Notes: a model not told the origin generated them from the letters alone. A stretch of 64,000 nt of DNA from an uncultured Roseovarius sp. (GCA_951812895.1 OX638333.1:1230366-1294365); one strand, 5' to 3'; shown: positions 43,359-52,857, counted from the first letter of the stretch. Numbers and translations: made by a program.

Positions 43359-44024
43359 TTGTCTGCGAATGATCTGATCCTCGGGTTTGACACCTCGGGG
43401 CCGTGGTGCAGCGCTGTGTTGCTGTCAGGGGATCAGGTTGTGGCCGATCTTTATGAAGACATGGCCAAGGGGCAGGCAGAGGCGCTGTTCCCGCTATTGG
43501 AAGATTTGCTGGCGCGCGGTGGCGCGAGCTGGAAAGACTTGTCGGCGATCGGTGTCGGTACGGGTCCGGGAAACTTCACCGGCATCCGAATTTCCGTTTC
43601 CGCGGCGCGGGGGCTGGCACTGGCGTTGGAGGTTCCTGCAGTGGGTGTAACGATCCTCGAAGCTTTGGCCTATGGCGCAGATGTCCCGGTTCTGGCCTGT
43701 GTCGCGGCGCCACGGGATCAGGCCTATATTCAGGGGTTCGGCACGGCAACACCCTGCCCTGCGCAACTGACTGCGATTGCAGACATTCCTTCTGATCTGA
43801 GAGAACCCGAACTGCGCTGCGTGGGAACGGCAGGAGAGGCGGTGGCCCAACAGATCGGTGCCGCACCGGGCCCTGCAGTTTATGCACCCGGATCGGCGAT
43901 TGCCCGGATCGCGGCAGAGCGGTGGCGGGCACACTGCCCTGCGCCCGCGCCTTTTTACCTCAAACCCGCAGATGCGGCCCCCGCGCGCGATGTGCCGCCG
44001 GTGATCCTTGACGATGACAGCTGA
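43359..44024 (+). CDS. tsaB: tRNA threonylcarbamoyladenosine biosynthesis protein TsaB
   Basis: A subunit of the t6A37 tRNA modification complex (with TsaD/TsaE). It is 221 aa of ASKHA fold: ILGFDTSGPWCSAVLL at the N-terminus and GVGTGPGNFTGIRISVSAARGLALAL, which is diagnostic. The start is a TTG 3 nt after the NifU stop; no ATG precedes the conserved ILGFDTS, so translation probably depends on coupling. It overlaps rimI. Confidence 0.93.
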   Translation: MSANDLILGFDTSGPWCSAVLLSGDQVVADLYEDMAKGQAEALFPLLEDLLARGGASWKDLSAIGVGTGPGNFTGIRISVSAARGLALALEVPAVGVTILEALAYGADVPVLACVAAPRDQAYIQGFGTATPCPAQLTAIADIPSDLREPELRCVGTAGEAVAQQIGAAPGPAVYAPGSAIARIAAERWRAHCPAPAPFYLKPADAAPARDVPPVILDDDS

Positions 44025-44427
44025 TCAAATGGCCGCGCTGCATGCGGCGGCCTTTGCCGGTCAGGGGCGAAGCTGGAGTGCCGAAGAATTTGCAGCGTTG
44101 CTGCACAGTGAACATGTGTTTCACACGGGCAACGTACAGTGCTTTGCCCTTGGCCGGGTGGTTGCGGATGAGGCGGATCTGTTGACCATTGCCACAGACC
44201 CCGGCCAGCGCCGGGCCGGGCTGGGCCGCAAGACGCTGTGTAAGTTTGAGGTCGGTGTCAAAAAGCGCGGCGCGATGCGGGTCTTTCTGGACGTGTCAGA
44301 GGAGAACCGGGCGGCCTACGCGCTTTACCTGAATACCGGCTACACCGAAATTGCGCGGCGCAAGGCCTATTACCAGACGCCAGCCGGACGGCGTGATGCG
44401 ATCATCATGGAAAAGCGGTTGATCTGA
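44014..44427 (+). CDS. rimI: Ribosomal protein S18-alanine N-acetyltransferase
   Basis: A 137-aa GNAT acetyltransferase. The acetyl-CoA motif DPGQRRAGLGRKTLCKFE (Q/RxxGxG/A) is present, followed by VFLDVSEENRAAYALYLNTGY and IARRKAYYQTP, typical of RimI. It starts inside tsaB (11-nt overlap), a common tsaB-rimI pairing. The ATG at 44014 follows GGTGAT about 9 nt upstream. Confidence 0.92.
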   Translation: MTADQMAALHAAAFAGQGRSWSAEEFAALLHSEHVFHTGNVQCFALGRVVADEADLLTIATDPGQRRAGLGRKTLCKFEVGVKKRGAMRVFLDVSEENRAAYALYLNTGYTEIARRKAYYQTPAGRRDAIIMEKRLI

Positions 44428-44629
44428 TCTGCACAGCACCCGATTTGTCGCATCAATAAAGAGTTTCCATGCGTCCGGCGGAAGTCTTTTTGGCGAGATG
44501 AACACCGGGGCAATGCCGCGCCTCCTCCTGTCAGAAATTTTCAGCAGCGAGCGACGTTCAGGCGGCGCGTCTCTGGACAATGCCATTATCAGGGCCAAAG
44601 GTGGTTCGGCACAAGATCGGAGACACATC

Positions 44630-45250
44630 ATGAACGAACATCTGGCAAGCCTCATTCTTGCCCTTGGCATATTTTCGGTGGGATTTGTCAGTATCGGGCC
44701 CAATATCCTGGCCATCATCGGCACCTCAATGGAGCGTGGCCGGCGGCATGGCGTACAACTTGCCCTCGGGGTTGGGACCGGATCGGGCCTGTGGGCGACG
44801 CTGACGGTAAGCGGGCTGACCGCGCTGGTCACGGTGTATGCAGGCGCGTTGACATTGCTCAAGATTTTCGGAGCAGGCTATCTGTTGTGGCTGGCCTACA
44901 AGGCGTTTCGGTCTGCGGCGCGACCCGGGAAAGACATCACGGCCCAGTCAACGCAGGGCGAGCGGCTGTATGTGCGCGGTATTCTGGTTCAAATGACCAA
45001 TCCAAAAGCCGCTCTGCAATGGATCGCCATCGTCGGCATCGGCTTGGGGCCAGAGGCACCACTTTGGGTTGGACTTTCGCTGATCATTTGTGCAACCAGC
45101 CTGTCACTATTGATGCATGTCGCATATGCATTTGCGTTTTCAACCGCCCCCGTGATCGGATTCTATCGCCGGGCACGGCGTGGAATTGATGCGGTGCTGG
45201 GTGTGTTTTTCTCTCTGGCAGCACTGCGGCTCGTGACATGGCGGGAGTGA
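44630..45250 (+). CDS. LysE-family exporter (first of a tandem pair)
   Basis: A 206-aa six-helix protein. The N-terminus (LALGIFSVGFVSIGPNILAIIGTSMERGRR) is the LysE pattern, with GPN where most members have PGP. LVQMTNPKAALQWIAIVGIGLG is the conserved central motif. The ATG at 44630 has GGAGA 7 nt upstream. It is followed 4 nt later by another LysE gene. The substrate is unknown. Confidence 0.87.
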   Translation: MNEHLASLILALGIFSVGFVSIGPNILAIIGTSMERGRRHGVQLALGVGTGSGLWATLTVSGLTALVTVYAGALTLLKIFGAGYLLWLAYKAFRSAARPGKDITAQSTQGERLYVRGILVQMTNPKAALQWIAIVGIGLGPEAPLWVGLSLIICATSLSLLMHVAYAFAFSTAPVIGFYRRARRGIDAVLGVFFSLAALRLVTWRE

Positions 45251-45254
45251 CGCG

Positions 45255-45890
45255 TTGATTGAGTTCACTCCCTATCTGCCGGGATTTCTGGCGGCTTATG
45301 CAATATTGCTGGTGGGCGCGTCGTCGCCAGGCCCGTCCGTGGCGATGCTGGTTGGTGTCGCCACCTCGCAGGGTCGCGCGCCGGCGATGGCGGCAACCGC
45401 AGGCATTGCGACGGGCAGCATGACAATCAATTTGTTGACGATGCTGGGGGTCGGTTTGATCCTGTCCCAGGCTGCCTGGGCGATGAACGTTCTGCGCCTG
45501 ATTGGGGCCGCCTATCTGATCTGGCTGGCCTGGCTGGCCTTTCGCAAGGCTTTGAACCCGCCGGGTATTGAGGCAGGTGTGGTTGCAACACGGTCATCGT
45601 GGCGGCACTTTTTGACTGGCTATCTGCTGCAGGTAACCAATCCCAAGGCGATTGTGTTCTGGCTGGCCATCGCCTCGATTGGGGCAACCGAAGGGGGCGG
45701 GTGGCCCATTGTGTTGCTGTTTGTGGCCGGGGCCGCGGTGATTTCGTTTGCCTGCCACGGGGCATGGGCGGTGTTGCTGTCCTCGGGGCCGATCCGGGCA
45801 GGATACCAAGCCGGACGCCGGTGGATCGAGGCCGGATTGGGTACGTTTTTCACCTTTGCCGCCTGGAAACTGGCAACGTCCGAGATCTGA
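45255..45890 (+). CDS. LysE-family exporter (second of a tandem pair)
   Basis: A 211-aa protein with LAAYAILLVGASSPGPSVAMLVGVATSQGR (SPGPS motif) and LLQVTNPKAIVFWLAIASIG. It starts at a TTG with GGGAG 7 nt upstream, 4 nt after the previous stop, so the two exporters are made together and may form a heteromer or serve related substrates. They are clear paralogues of each other and of the exporter at 17979. Confidence 0.87.
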   Translation: MIEFTPYLPGFLAAYAILLVGASSPGPSVAMLVGVATSQGRAPAMAATAGIATGSMTINLLTMLGVGLILSQAAWAMNVLRLIGAAYLIWLAWLAFRKALNPPGIEAGVVATRSSWRHFLTGYLLQVTNPKAIVFWLAIASIGATEGGGWPIVLLFVAGAAVISFACHGAWAVLLSSGPIRAGYQAGRRWIEAGLGTFFTFAAWKLATSEI

Positions 45891-45952
45891 GGTTCGGCTT
45901 GAGGCGATCGCTGAAGCGTTATTTCAATAATCTGAAATTGTTTGCAACGTAA

Positions 45953-46150
45953 CCTTCAGAGGCCCTCCGGTATGAAACGCTGAGCTTCGAAGCGCCTGCG
46001 CGCGCGGTAGTGATTCCAACCATTGAGTGGCAGCACTTCATGCCGCAATATCCGAAGAAGGTCAGTAAAATGTTCTGGCATCCTCAAATCGCCAGAGCGT
46101 TGAGAAGGGCACCAAAAGCCAGTGGCGTAGTGTTTGAGGTCCTACCCTAA
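45953..46150 (+). pseudogene. Possible gene remnant, open frame without start
   Basis: A 65-codon open frame reading ...EALRYETLSFEAPARAVVIPTIEW... and ending GVVFEVLP before a TAA at 46148-46150. It has protein-like composition but no start codon after the preceding stop apart from one internal ATG, and I do not recognise it. It lies where lepB or rnc would often follow acpS. It could be chance or the tail of a lost gene. Confidence 0.25.
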
Positions 46151-46560
46151 CGGCGGTCTGCCGGTGCCGGCAGCGCCTCGATCACGACGAAGGCCTGCGC
46201 CCACGGGTGGTCATCCGTCAAGGTGACATGAATCACAGCAGTGTGCCCGACAGGCGTAATCTCGGCCAGTCGTTGCGCGGCCCAGCCAGTGACTTTCATC
46301 ACTGGCTGGCCAGTTTCCAGATTGCTGACCGCCATATCTTTCCACGATATTCCCATCCGCAACCCGGTCCCAAGCGCCTTTGAACACGCCTCTTTCGCAG
46401 CCCATCTTTTGGCATAGGTTCCGGCAACATCCGCGCGCCGTTCGGCCTTGCGCTGTTCAATTTCTGTAAAGACCCGGTCACGAAACCTGTCCCCGAACCT
46501 GTCCAGCGTGCCCGCGATCCGCTCGATATTGGCCAGATCAGTACCTATACCCAGAATCAT
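46147..46560 (-). CDS. acpS: Holo-[acyl-carrier-protein] synthase
   Basis: Transfers 4'-phosphopantetheine from CoA to ACP. It is 137 aa. The Mg-binding [15 protein letters not shown] and FTEIEQR, and the catalytic [14 protein letters not shown], are present. It is the last gene of the folK-rpoZ-rel-pdxJ operon and overlaps the upstream gene by 4 nt. The lepB-rnc genes that commonly follow in alphaproteobacteria are absent here. Confidence 0.95.
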   Translation of the reverse strand: MILGIGTDLANIERIAGTLDRFGDRFRDRVFTEIEQRKAERRADVAGTYAKRWAAKEACSKALGTGLRMGISWKDMAVSNLETGQPVMKVTGWAAQRLAEITPVGHTAVIHVTLTDDHPWAQAFVVIEALPAPADRR

Positions 46561-47012
46561 TCAAAGCTCACACGAACGTCAGAAAATTTCTGGTTTATGA
46601 TTACCTGCAACGAGTCGGAGAAAAAGCTGCCATCTTCTGTGGCCCGCGTAACCGGCACTGTGAACGTCAGCCCAACCGCGGGATCGTAGCTCGCGCTTAG
46701 CCCAGAAAAATCCATCCCGGGAAATCCGAAAAACGGAGTTTCACCAACGATATGGCAGACCCGTGACCCAAGCGGATCATCGGGTAACGGATGCAACGTA
46801 AGCAGGTAATAAGCCCCGAGCGCCGGTTCGACGGTATCAATCAGGGCCACTCTCACTGCGCCGTTCGAAAATGTGCGGCTATTGTCCTCCCACGGCTCTG
46901 CCAGGTTCCACGCCTGACTTTGCCAATCATCGCAGATATGAGCGCTTTGCGCCGTGGCGGCAGACCCGGCAAGACCGGTCAGCGCGCACAAAAAGGCAAA
47001 TAATTGTTTCAT
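46557..47012 (-). CDS. Secreted hypothetical protein
   Basis: A 151-aa protein with a signal peptide ([21 protein letters not shown]). The mature part has two Cys ([16 protein letters not shown]) likely forming a disulfide and a beta-rich pattern ([24 protein letters not shown]). I do not recognise the family. The ATG at 47010-47012 is preferred since the signal begins there. It is coupled to acpS by a 4-nt overlap. Confidence 0.68.
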   Translation of the reverse strand: MKQLFAFLCALTGLAGSAATAQSAHICDDWQSQAWNLAEPWEDNSRTFSNGAVRVALIDTVEPALGAYYLLTLHPLPDDPLGSRVCHIVGETPFFGFPGMDFSGLSASYDPAVGLTFTVPVTRATEDGSFFSDSLQVIINQKFSDVRVSFE

Positions 47013-47020
47013 ATCTGGTC

Positions 47021-47458
47021 CTACTCTATCTCGCCCCGACTGCGCATCAGGCTGAGTTGGTTGCTGGTGCCCAATCCGAAAAAATAGCGGTTGCAAAGAA
47101 GATACCCCACCGCATAGAGGCCCAACAGGATCAGGAACTGCTTGGACAGCAAGGGGGCGATCGCCAATTTACCAAACTCCGGCAACAGAACCGGCCCGAG
47201 ATAGGCCAGTATTATGTTAAGAGAGAGCGCCAAACCAGTTGTGTAAACGGCGAATTCCCACGCGACGCGCTGCTTCGCCATGCGTTTGTTTGCCCGGGCA
47301 AACTGCTGTCCCTCGATCAATGCTGCAATCATCGCCGGAACCATCAATTGCGCAGACGATCCAAGTGCCGAATTCATGTTCGTGTTGAACCATGAAACCA
47401 GCAGCGCGACGCCAATAGCAAACCCCAGAAAAACGGTAGAATATCGTAAGAAAATCAT
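47021..47458 (-). CDS. ABZJ_00895-type membrane protein
   Basis: A 145-aa protein with four hydrophobic segments (about residues 6-26, 33-50, 68-93, 105-125). The pattern LMVPAMIAALIEGQQFARANKR resembles the family named after ABZJ_00895, whose function is unknown. It starts 4 nt inside the pdxJ end and is therefore translated with it. Confidence 0.72.
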   Translation of the reverse strand: MIFLRYSTVFLGFAIGVALLVSWFNTNMNSALGSSAQLMVPAMIAALIEGQQFARANKRMAKQRVAWEFAVYTTGLALSLNIILAYLGPVLLPEFGKLAIAPLLSKQFLILLGLYAVGYLLCNRYFFGLGTSNQLSLMRSRGEIE

Positions 47459-48225
47459 CCTGCTGACCGGAGCCCATCACCACGGGCGTCATCCATCAAA
47501 CGGCGCATCTCGGCGATTGCGGGCTGCAAACCACGAAAAATTGCCTCTCCCACGATGAAATGCCCGATGTTGAGCTCTTTGACTTCAGGAAAAGCGGCAA
47601 CAGGGGCAACCGAATCATATGTCAGGCCATGACCTGCATGTACTTCCAGACCAAGCGAATGAGCATAGGCTGACATCTCGCGCAACGACTGTAACTCGCG
47701 ATCTCTTTCTGCCAGCCACCCTTCTGCATGGGCATCGCAATAGGCGCCCGTGTGCAGCTCAATTACCTGGGCACCAATCCGATGCGCGGCTTCGATCTGT
47801 TTGGCATCCGCGGCGATAAAGATGGATACCCGGCAACCAACGTCACGCAAAGGTGCTATGAAATGGGCCAGCCTGTTTTCTTCTCGCGCCACTTCAAGAC
47901 CGCCTTCGGTGGTTTTTTCCTCGCGCTTCTCAGGAACGATGCAAACTGCATGCGGTTTATGCCGAAGTGCAATTTGCTGCATTTCCTCGGTCGCCGCCAT
48001 TTCAAAATTCAGGGGGACCCGAAGTGCCTCCATCAGCCCGTCAATATCCGCATCAGAGATATGGCGGCGATCCTCGCGCAGATGCGCCGTGATCCCATCG
48101 GCCCCCGAATCCTCGGCCAGCTTTGCCGCGCGAACCGGATCAGGATAATCCCCACCACGCGCATTGCGCACCGTGGCGACATGATCAATGTTTATCCCCA
48201 GACGCAGGTCATTTGCAGCTGCCAT
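47455..48225 (-). CDS. pdxJ: Pyridoxine 5'-phosphate synthase
   Basis: Makes pyridoxine 5'-phosphate from 3-amino-2-oxopropyl phosphate and deoxyxylulose 5-phosphate. It is 256 aa, a TIM barrel: LGINIDHVATVRNARGGDYPDP, GADGITAHLREDRRHI, VELHTGAYC and HAGHGLTYD (catalytic His) are visible. Of two adjacent ATGs the second (48223-48225) has GGAGG at 5 nt. It is in the operon with rel upstream. Confidence 0.95.
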   Translation of the reverse strand: MAAANDLRLGINIDHVATVRNARGGDYPDPVRAAKLAEDSGADGITAHLREDRRHISDADIDGLMEALRVPLNFEMAATEEMQQIALRHKPHAVCIVPEKREEKTTEGGLEVAREENRLAHFIAPLRDVGCRVSIFIAADAKQIEAAHRIGAQVIELHTGAYCDAHAEGWLAERDRELQSLREMSAYAHSLGLEVHAGHGLTYDSVAPVAAFPEVKELNIGHFIVGEAIFRGLQPAIAEMRRLMDDARGDGLRSAG

Positions 48226-48269
48226 CATGGCCTCCTCTTCATTTGATCAAAAAACGACTCAGGTATAGG

Positions 48270-48926
48270 TTAGTCGTGTTTTCCCCGCGCGTCAGCCTTC
48301 GCAGCCGCTTTTTCTTTGAGCGCTTTCAGCTTCGCCCTGATCAGGCCCTTGCGGCGGTTTTTATAGGCAATGATCAGCGGTAAAGAAATGTAATAGCATG
48401 CGGTTGCACAGATCGCCCCGGGCACCAGCCCACCGACGAGATAGGGCAGGAAAAGCTCGTGATAGAAATCCGCCAATGGGCCCCAATCAGCTTCTTGTTC
48501 GGTGAACAAGACATAGAGGTTCCAGAACAAGGTTTTTGTCGCATCCCAAAACAGGCCGAACATACCTTCATGCACTTCTGCGGGTGGCGGACGTCCCAGC
48601 AAAAAGTGCCCGGTCTGAAGCGATGACGCCGCAATAAAAAAGAACGTGAGCGGATTGCCGAAAAAAGTGGCAAGCAACGAAGCCACGATGTTCCCGCGCA
48701 TCAGTTTCGCCAGAAATGCGGCCAGAAAGAAATGCAATCCGAACAGCGGAGAGAACGTCACGAACACCCCGGCAAAAATTCCGCGCGCAATCCGGTGAGG
48801 CGGGTCGGGCAATCGCCGAAGACGATGCTTCACATAGTGAAACGCACGGCCCCATCCACCCCGCGGCCAGAGCAGCTCTGCGGTTGTTTTCCAGAAAGAT
48901 CGTTTGTCGCGTCTTTTGAAGACCAA
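48270..48926 (-). CDS. DUF2062 family membrane protein
   Basis: A 218-aa protein. RIARGIFAGVFVTFSPLFGLHFFLAAFLAKLMRGNIVASLLATFFGNPLTF is the DUF2062 core. A further membrane region near residues 160-195 (LVGGLVPGAICATACYYISLPLI) and a Lys/Ala-rich cytoplasmic tail follow. It regularly occurs next to rel/pdxJ in Rhodobacterales. The function is unknown. Confidence 0.88.
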   Translation of the reverse strand: MVFKRRDKRSFWKTTAELLWPRGGWGRAFHYVKHRLRRLPDPPHRIARGIFAGVFVTFSPLFGLHFFLAAFLAKLMRGNIVASLLATFFGNPLTFFFIAASSLQTGHFLLGRPPPAEVHEGMFGLFWDATKTLFWNLYVLFTEQEADWGPLADFYHELFLPYLVGGLVPGAICATACYYISLPLIIAYKNRRKGLIRAKLKALKEKAAAKADARGKHD

Positions 48927-48953
48927 GTTTACGGCCCCCGGCCAAATCTGTTG

Positions 48954-51080
48954 TCAGGTGCCACCGGATCGTTCCGGATCTCGGTAGCGTTCGATCGCAG
49001 CCACATCACTTTCGGCGTCCAATGCCGAGATCACGGTATGCAGGTGTTCTGCATCCCGAAGCTCGACATCAACCAGAAGCCGGTAAAAGTCCGGTTTGCG
49101 ATCTACGAATGTCAGGTCTGAGATATTGGCCTTCTGCTCTCCGATCAATGTACAAATGCGTCCCAGCACCCCTGCATCGTTACCAATTGTCACATCTACG
49201 GTCACTTCGTAGTCGGCTGGGTGGGTTCCGGTGTGCCAATGCAGGTCCAGCCAGCGCCGGGGCTGATCATCGTAGGCAGACAGTGATTCGCAATCAATCG
49301 CGTGAACCACCACCCCTTTGCCACGATAGGTGATGCCGACAATCCGCTCTCCTGGCAGAGGCTGGCAACATCGCGCGCGTTCAAAACTCTGATCCGGGGC
49401 AAGGCCAATTACCGCGCGGTCCCGGCCCACTTCTTCACCATCTGATGGTAAAATATCAGGATAGACCGCATTTAGAACCTGATGCGCGTTAAGTTCAGCG
49501 CTGCCCATCCGGGCAAGCACTTCATTACGGTCTTTTACGCGCAGGGTTTTCGCTGCAGAATCAAGCGCCTTGTCCGTTGCTTTCTTTCCGACATGCTCAA
49601 ATGCAGAACGAGCAAGTTCTTTCCCAAGCTTGATATAGCGGTCACGGTCAAGCTCTCGCAAAGCGCGGCGAATTGCGGCGCGGGCCTTTCCGGTGGTTGC
49701 GATATCGAGCCATGTCGCCTGTGGTGTCTGGCCTTCGGCGGTGATGACATCGACCGATTGACCATTCTTGATACGTGTCCAAAGCGGCACGCGCATTCCA
49801 TCCACTTTTGCACCGACACAGGCGTGGCCAATCCGCGTGTGGATGGCATAGGCGAAATCAATTGGGGTCGCACCACGCGGAAGCTTGACCACATCTCCTT
49901 TGGGGGTGAAGCAGAACACTTTATCCGCATACATCTCTAGCTTGACCGCTTCGAGAAACTCATCGTGGTCCTCTTCCGCATCAAACTGTTCCGTCAGGGA
50001 TGCAATCCATTTTGCCGGATCAACGGCAAATGGGTTGCCCGCACGCACCCCATCGCGATAGGACCAATGCGCCGCCACCCCGGTTTCGGCAACGTCATGC
50101 ATGGCCTGCGTACGAATTTGCACCTCTACCCGCTTACCGTCGCGGCCGGATACGGTTGTGTGAATGGAACGATAGCCGTTCGACTTTGGCTGGCTGATGT
50201 AATCCTTGAAACGGCCCGGCACCGCGCGCCAGCGCTGATGAATAGCCCCAAGCACAGCATAACAGTCATATTCCGTCTTGGTTATGATCCGAAATCCATA
50301 GATGTCAGAGAGTCGGGAAAATCCCATCTCTTTTTCCTGCATCTTGCGCCAGATAGAATGAGGTTTCTTTGCTCGGCCAAAAACATCCGCCTCGATATCG
50401 GCCTTGTCCAGTTCGTGTCGCATATCGCCGGTGATCCGTTCGATCACATCACCTGCTTCTTTCTGCAACGTTATGAACCGGCGAATGATGGATGCGCGAG
50501 CATCCGGGTTCAGCACCCTGAATGCCAGATCCTCCAGCTCTTCACGCATCCACTGCATACCCATGCGGCCTGCGAGGGGCGCAAAGATATCCATCGTCTC
50601 GCGTGCTTTCTTGATCTGCTTTTCGGGTCTCATGGCCTTGATCGTGCGCATGTTGTGCAAGCGGTCGGCGAGCTTGACCAGAATCACCCGCAAATCCTTG
50701 GACATGGCCATGAACAGTTTGCGGAAATTTTCAGCCTGCTGCGTTTCCGTGCTCGATAACTGCAGATTGGTCAACTTGGTCACGCCGTCAACAAGATCTG
50801 CAATCTCATCGCCAAACCGCTCTGCCACGATACCATACGAGGCGCCCGTATCTTCGATCGTGTCATGCAGCAAGGCGGTAACAAGCGTGGCATCGTCCAG
50901 GCGTTGCTCTGTCAGAATCGCCGCAACGGCCACCGGATGGCTGAAATAGGGCTCGCCTGAATGGCGAAACTGGCCCTCATGCATCTCGCGGCCATAGTCA
51001 TAGGCCGCGCGCAAAAGTTTTTCATCGGTCTTTGGGTTATAGGTGCGAACCAGTTCGATCAGGTCTTCTACGACGATCAT
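48954..51080 (-). CDS. rel: Bifunctional (p)ppGpp synthetase/hydrolase
   Basis: The stringent-response enzyme. It is 708 aa in the usual order: HD hydrolase domain (residues about 25-160, SHPVAVAAIL, ALLHDTIEDT, RLHNMRTI), RelA/SpoT synthetase domain (about 240-350, YGFRIITKTEYDCYAVLG and GYRSIHTTV), TGS domain (about 390-450), and C-terminal ACT domain (about 635-705, NDAGVLGRICTLIGEQKANIS). As the only Rel/Spo gene visible it is likely bifunctional; the hydrolase HD residues are intact. It follows rpoZ. Confidence 0.95.
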   Translation of the reverse strand: MIVVEDLIELVRTYNPKTDEKLLRAAYDYGREMHEGQFRHSGEPYFSHPVAVAAILTEQRLDDATLVTALLHDTIEDTGASYGIVAERFGDEIADLVDGVTKLTNLQLSSTETQQAENFRKLFMAMSKDLRVILVKLADRLHNMRTIKAMRPEKQIKKARETMDIFAPLAGRMGMQWMREELEDLAFRVLNPDARASIIRRFITLQKEAGDVIERITGDMRHELDKADIEADVFGRAKKPHSIWRKMQEKEMGFSRLSDIYGFRIITKTEYDCYAVLGAIHQRWRAVPGRFKDYISQPKSNGYRSIHTTVSGRDGKRVEVQIRTQAMHDVAETGVAAHWSYRDGVRAGNPFAVDPAKWIASLTEQFDAEEDHDEFLEAVKLEMYADKVFCFTPKGDVVKLPRGATPIDFAYAIHTRIGHACVGAKVDGMRVPLWTRIKNGQSVDVITAEGQTPQATWLDIATTGKARAAIRRALRELDRDRYIKLGKELARSAFEHVGKKATDKALDSAAKTLRVKDRNEVLARMGSAELNAHQVLNAVYPDILPSDGEEVGRDRAVIGLAPDQSFERARCCQPLPGERIVGITYRGKGVVVHAIDCESLSAYDDQPRRWLDLHWHTGTHPADYEVTVDVTIGNDAGVLGRICTLIGEQKANISDLTFVDRKPDFYRLLVDVELRDAEHLHTVISALDAESDVAAIERYRDPERSGGT

Positions 51081-51113
51081 CCAGCCGCTTCCCTGGCTTT
51101 GAGACGGGGCTTC

Positions 51114-51467
51114 TTAGCCCTGTCCCTGTGCCTCCATCAATGCCCGCAGGAGTTTTTCCTCGGACATGTCATCTTCCACGGGCTTCTCGACTTCACCACC
51201 CATCAGCAGAGCCATCGAATCCTCTTCCGGTTCATCGACTTCAATCTGGGTCTGGTTCGATTCGATCAGACGCTCACGAAGCTCTTCAGCAGATTGGGTT
51301 TCCTCGGCGATCTCACGCAGAGATACGACCGGGTTTTTATCATTGTCGCGGTCCACAGTGATCTGCGATCCGGCCGAAATTTCGCGGGCGCGATGCGATG
51401 CAAGCATCACCAGATCAAACCGGTTTGGAACCTTGTCGACGCAATCTTCTGTGGTTACGCGGGCCAT
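51114..51467 (-). CDS. rpoZ: DNA-directed RNA polymerase omega subunit
   Basis: A 117-aa omega subunit: [33 protein letters not shown] is diagnostic, and the C-terminal part is acidic and Glu/Ser rich. Omega is required for the ppGpp response of RNA polymerase, and the gene lies directly before rel, as in many Proteobacteria. Confidence 0.95.
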   Translation of the reverse strand: MARVTTEDCVDKVPNRFDLVMLASHRAREISAGSQITVDRDNDKNPVVSLREIAEETQSAEELRERLIESNQTQIEVDEPEEDSMALLMGGEVEKPVEDDMSEEKLLRALMEAQGQG

Positions 51468-51542
51468 GAGACCTCCGAATTAGGCTGAAGTTCTTCGAAG
51501 TGCTGTATTTAAGGCGTCTCCTGTCAATTGACAAGCGGAGAA

Positions 51543-52109
51543 TCACACCGGGATGACCTCTTTGGTATCGCTTGTCGGCAGATCGGACAAAAGCTCTGAA
51601 ACAGTACGGTTTAAAAGCGGATGACGCCAATCTGGTGCGATTTCTGCCAACGGAACCAGAACGAAAGCGCGATCCTGCATACGCGGATGCGGCAGGATGG
51701 GATGGTCAGGCGTGCGCTGCATCTGATCTGCAAGTGACAAATCCCGCCATTTTGAATGGGATTCTGCATCCGGCAAAACAAGTTCGCCCGCGGCTAAGAG
51801 ATCCAGATCAAGCGTTCTTTGTCCCCACCGCTGCTCTCTGGCGCGACCGAACTCTTCTTCAACCCGGTGAAGCAACGCCAGAAACTCTGCAACACTCCTG
51901 TCTTTCCGCAAAATTGCCGCCCCATTCACGTAGTCTGGGCCTTCTCCGGCGGGAAAGCACGGTGTGCAAAAAAAACGACTGACTGCCACAATCTCTTGCG
52001 AAAATTCGGCCAATCTGTCCAATCCTGCACGCAGTGTCGTCGCCGGGTCACCAGCCTCTGAAGGCAGATTTGCCCCTAAAGCGATCAAGAAATGTTGATC
52101 AAAATCCAA
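51543..52109 (-). CDS. folK: 6-hydroxymethyl-7,8-dihydropterin pyrophosphokinase
   Basis: Transfers pyrophosphate from ATP to 6-hydroxymethyl-dihydropterin in folate synthesis. It is 188 aa. LIALGANLPSEAGDP at the N-terminus, VNGAAIL, RWGQRTLDLDLL (the HPPK signature with its Asp pair) and LPHPRMQDRAFVLVPLAEIAP are all present. It opens the leftward folK-rpoZ-rel run. Confidence 0.94.
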   Translation of the reverse strand: MDFDQHFLIALGANLPSEAGDPATTLRAGLDRLAEFSQEIVAVSRFFCTPCFPAGEGPDYVNGAAILRKDRSVAEFLALLHRVEEEFGRAREQRWGQRTLDLDLLAAGELVLPDAESHSKWRDLSLADQMQRTPDHPILPHPRMQDRAFVLVPLAEIAPDWRHPLLNRTVSELLSDLPTSDTKEVIPV

Positions 52110-52252
52110 AAAACCTATCCTTAAGGTTACCGTGATACATCTTGCGAAGGTCCTGCCTCAACACCTACTTTAAGCAATAGATTGCACAATTTTAGCATCA
52201 CCCAAATATATGCGCTTCAAAAACTGAACAATTAGATTCGAGAGGATAGTTT

Positions 52253-52825
52253 ATGTTTTATAAAGACGAACGGCTGGCGCTGTTCATAGATGGCTCAAAC
52301 CTTTATGCCGCCGCCAAAGCACTTGAATTTGATATCGACTATAAACTCTTGCGCGCTGAATTTATGCGCCGCGGGAAACTTCTTCGCGCGTTTTACTGTA
52401 CCGCCCTGCTGGAAAACGATGATTATTCACCGATCCGCCCGTTGGTGGACTGGTTGAATTACAACGGTTTTACCATGGTGACCAAGCCCGCCAAGGAATA
52501 CACCGACAGTCACGGCCGCCGTAAGGTCAAGGGCAATATGGATATCGAACTGGCGGTGAACGCGATGGAGCTTGCCCCGCATGTCGATCACATCGTGCTG
52601 TTCTCTGGCGACGGGGATTTCCGTCCTCTGGTTGAAAGTCTTCAACGTCAGGGCGTGCGTGTGTCTGTTGTTTCCACCATCCGCAGCCAACCACCGATGA
52701 TCTCTGACGATCTGCGCCGCCAGGCCGATAATTTCATCGAACTGGAAGGTCTCAGAGACGTGATCGGACGCCCGCCAAGGGAACACGCACCGGAGCGCGA
52801 GCCCGAATACGAGGCGCAGGACTGA
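52253..52825 (+). CDS. NYN-domain (LabA-like) putative nuclease
   Basis: A 190-aa PIN-like NYN protein: LALFIDGSNLYAAAKAL gives the first Asp, DIELAVNAMELA the second, and VLFSGDGDFRPLVESLQRQGVRV the third acidic pair; SDDLRRQADNFIEL closes the domain. LabA/DUF88 proteins are predicted RNases. The gene is divergent from folK with about 140 nt between them. The C-terminal tail is acidic and disordered. Confidence 0.86.
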   Translation: MFYKDERLALFIDGSNLYAAAKALEFDIDYKLLRAEFMRRGKLLRAFYCTALLENDDYSPIRPLVDWLNYNGFTMVTKPAKEYTDSHGRRKVKGNMDIELAVNAMELAPHVDHIVLFSGDGDFRPLVESLQRQGVRVSVVSTIRSQPPMISDDLRRQADNFIELEGLRDVIGRPPREHAPEREPEYEAQD

Positions 52826-52833
52826 TAAGAAAT

Positions 52834-52857
52834 CGCCAAGTTTTTTGCTTGGCGTTT
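52834..52857 (+). terminator. Hairpin after NYN gene
   Basis: 7-bp stem CGCCAAG / CTTGGCG with a T-rich 7-base loop and TTT after it, 8 nt past the NYN stop. A weak rho-independent terminator is plausible. Confidence 0.55.
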
